Positions 62,430 to 64,000 of a DNA stretch of 64,000 nucleotides are shown here, piece by piece; position 1 is the first letter of the stretch; the number at the start of each line of letters is the position of its first letter. The translations under genes and the position numbers were made by a program. Location of the stretch: positions 4,030,001 through 4,094,000 of the forward strand of contig NZ_CP063400.1 of the NCBI RefSeq assembly GCF_021729865.1. The letters are read 5' to 3'. The notes under the pieces are model-generated. The model was not told the DNA's origin and did no database searches. It worked only from the letters and a program-made list of their open reading frames with translations. The DNA is from Hydrogenophaga sp. SL48. GTDB lineage: Bacteria > Pseudomonadota > Gammaproteobacteria > Burkholderiales > Burkholderiaceae_C.

Positions 62430-63480
62430 ATGGAAAACCCCAAGCGCCGAAAAAAGACCGCCCGCTTCGCTGAAATCGCCGAGCTCGCGGGCGTGAGCGT
62501 GGCCACCGTGGACCGCGTGCTCAACGAGCGCGACACGGCCTCCGTCAAGACGCGCGAGAAGGTGGTGCAGGCCGCGCGGCAGCTGGGCATCCCGCGCGTG
62601 CTGCCCGACACGCGGCACGGCCTGGTCCACATCGACATCGTGCTGCCCGACAACCCCTCGCCGTTTTTCCAGCGGCTGAACCTGGCCATGCAGCGCGGCG
62701 TGGCCATGCTCGACAAGCGGCTGGTGGTGCACCGCGTCACCACCCCCGAAGAGGACGAAGCGGCCCTGGTGCGCGCCATCGGGCCGCGCCGCTACCCGCG
62801 CCAGGCGCTGATCGTCTCGGCGCCGGACACGCCCGCCGTGCGCCAGGCGCTGCAGGCGGCGCGCGCGCGGCGAACACGTGGCGATGGTGGTGACCAACGT
62901 CGCGGGCGTGCCGCAGGCCGACTACGTGGGCATCGACAACCACGCCGCCGGCCGCACCGCGGGCTACCTGCTCGGGCGCCTGTGCCACCGCGAAGGCCGG
63001 GTGCTGATCCTCTCCAGCCGGCTGGACTACCTGGGCCACATCGAACGCAGCGGCGGCTGCCGCGAGGTGCTGGCGGCGCAGTTCCCCCACCTGCGCTGCG
63101 ACGGGGACGTGGCCGAGACACACGACGACCCGGACCGTTGTTACCTCGCGCTCAAGAAGGCGCTGCAGGGCCGGGGCGACGTGGTTGGCCTCTACAACAC
63201 GGGCGCCGGTTCGCCCGGCATCCACGCCGCCCTGCAGCGCTTCGCGCAAGACAAGGTGTGCTGGGTGACGCACGAGATCTCGGACGACCACCGGCAGTAC
63301 CTGCAGCAGGGCGTGCTCGACGTGGTGATCGACCAGGACCCGGACACGCAGGCCATCCGCGCACTGCAGCACACGCTGGCCGCGCTGGGCATGGCACCAC
63401 ACGCCACCACGCCGGACACGCCGGGTGAGTTCCGGCTGTACTTCGCCGAGAACATGGACCGGCGGCCGTACTTGGCGTAA
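62430..63480 (+). pseudogene. LacI-family regulator disrupted by a single-base frameshift
   Basis: The first half reads MENPKRRKKTARFAEIAELA with recognition helix GVSVATVDRVLNERDTASVK and stays in frame to LQAARAR near 62864. The second half (EHVAMVVTNVAGVPQADYVG to NMDRRPYLA) is in the next frame, ending at 63480. Removing one base from the GC-dinucleotide run at 62856-62871 restores a normal protein of about 350 residues. This is either a true inactivating mutation or a sequencing error. The intact product would be a paralogue of the regulator at 54643. Confidence 0.85.
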
Positions 63481-63522
63481 GCCCCTGCATCCGGGAACTG
63501 GGTTTTCATTCAGAATGCTCGG

Positions 63523-63536
63523 AGAAATCCTTTTCC
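63523..63536. promoter_or_regulatory. IolR-like site AGAA-N6-TTCC upstream of the RpiR gene
   Basis: AGAAATCCTTTTCC fits the AGAA/GGAA-N6-TTCC pattern also seen at 50853-50866. It lies about 46 bp upstream of the RpiR-family start codon and would allow autoregulation. A single short site, so moderate support only. Confidence 0.4.
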
Positions 63537-63581
63537 ACATCGCGCGGGCCCACCCACGCGGCACATGAAAGACTCGGGGCA

Positions 63582-64000
63582 ATGGCATCCAAGGGCAACG
63601 ACCAGACCAGCGTGGACCAGTTCATTGCGCGCATCTCGACCGAGTACGACACGCTGAGCAAGCAGCTCAAGGTCATTGCCAAGTACGTGGAGCAGCACCG
63701 GGACCACGTGGGCCTCGAAGGCATCCAGCAGCTGGCCACCCACTGCCAGGTGCAACCCTCGGCGGTGGTGCGGTTTGCCAAACATTTCGGGTTCTCGGGG
63801 TTCTCCGAGATGCAGGCCATCTTCCGCGAGGGGCTGACGCGCCAGCTCGCGCCCAACCGCAACTACCGCACGCGCATCCGCGACATCATCGAGTCGGGCT
63901 CGGGCAGCCTGTCCAGCGTCGAGATCGCGCGCGAGTTTCTGGCCGGCAGCCAGGCCGGCATGCACGAACTGGAGGCCAACCTGGACGAGGCTGCGTTCAA
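63582..64000 (+). CDS. iolR: RpiR/MurR-family transcriptional regulator (partial, probable IolR)
   Basis: The first 139 residues are visible, beginning MASKGNDQTSVDQFIARIST. The N-terminal RpiR helix-turn-helix is clear (IQQLATHCQVQPSAVVRFAK, then HFGFSGFSEMQAIFREG). The C-terminal SIS sugar-binding domain lies beyond the right edge. Rhizobial IolR repressors of inositol genes belong to this family. Position beside iol genes and IolR-like sites at 50852-50899 and 63523-63536 support the same role. Confidence 0.85.
   Translation, partial: MASKGNDQTSVDQFIARISTEYDTLSKQLKVIAKYVEQHRDHVGLEGIQQLATHCQVQPSAVVRFAKHFGFSGFSEMQAIFREGLTRQLAPNRNYRTRIRDIIESGSGSLSSVEIAREFLAGSQAGMHELEANLDEAAF

Overview
This is a high-GC window from a betaproteobacterium, most likely a member of the Comamonadaceae (Hydrogenophaga/Acidovorax-like). 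The evidence is protein-level resemblance: OxyR next to RecG, a NagR/NagG/NagH-type salicylate 5-hydroxylase, a rhizobial-type glycerol ABC transporter, and a dispersed GC-rich 3'-end repeat. No rRNA, tRNA, CRISPR array or transposase gene was seen. Genus-level placement is inference.

Layout. 1-0.9 kb: start of a ribosomal protein operon (rplN, rplX), read leftward from a near-perfect sigma70 promoter. 0.9-11.3 kb: a complete glycerol module, with glpS-glpT-glpP-glpQ-glpU-glpV-glpD leftward (ABC uptake plus glycerol-3-phosphate dehydrogenase) and glpR and glpK rightward. 11.4-18.8 kb: housekeeping genes (proC, ubiA, oxyR, recG, queA), with a low-GC hypothetical gene between two inverted hairpin repeats. 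20.0-23.4 kb: salicylate 5-hydroxylase components with a divergent NagR-like LysR regulator. 23.6-34.8 kb: a PQQ-type dehydrogenase-like protein with a cytochrome c, a family-4 uracil-DNA glycosylase, rimI, tsaB, dacB, tsaC, purK, purE, a CnoX-like thioredoxin and an alpha/beta hydrolase. 34.9-40.7 kb: a large heme-motif lipoprotein, an aldo/keto reductase and a GMC oxidoreductase of different base composition.

40.9-64.0 kb is a large inositol/rhizopine-type catabolic region. It holds iolA (mmsA-type), iolB, iolE, iolD, a fused iolC-DUF2090 gene, iolG, and iolI- and iolH/mocC-like TIM barrels. It also has one sugar-type ABC transporter with two paralogous binding proteins, and a four-gene unit of membrane diiron oxygenase, Rieske ferredoxin, ferredoxin reductase and an unassigned TIM-barrel protein. 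The first three resemble rhizobial MocD, MocE and MocF, which are implicated in demethylating the rhizopine 3-O-methyl-scyllo-inosamine. Regulators are a LysR, two LacI-family proteins (one frameshifted) and an RpiR-family protein at the right edge. Several palindromic operator candidates fit these regulators.

Inferred working model: the ABC system imports inositol or a substituted inositol. The oxygenase unit removes a methyl or other group. IolG, IolI and IolH feed inososes to IolE, IolD, IolB and IolC/DUF2090, and IolA finishes the pathway to acetyl-CoA. A second theme is a 70-120 bp repeat with three palindromes. Ten of eleven recognised copies lie directly after a stop codon in the same orientation relative to the gene.
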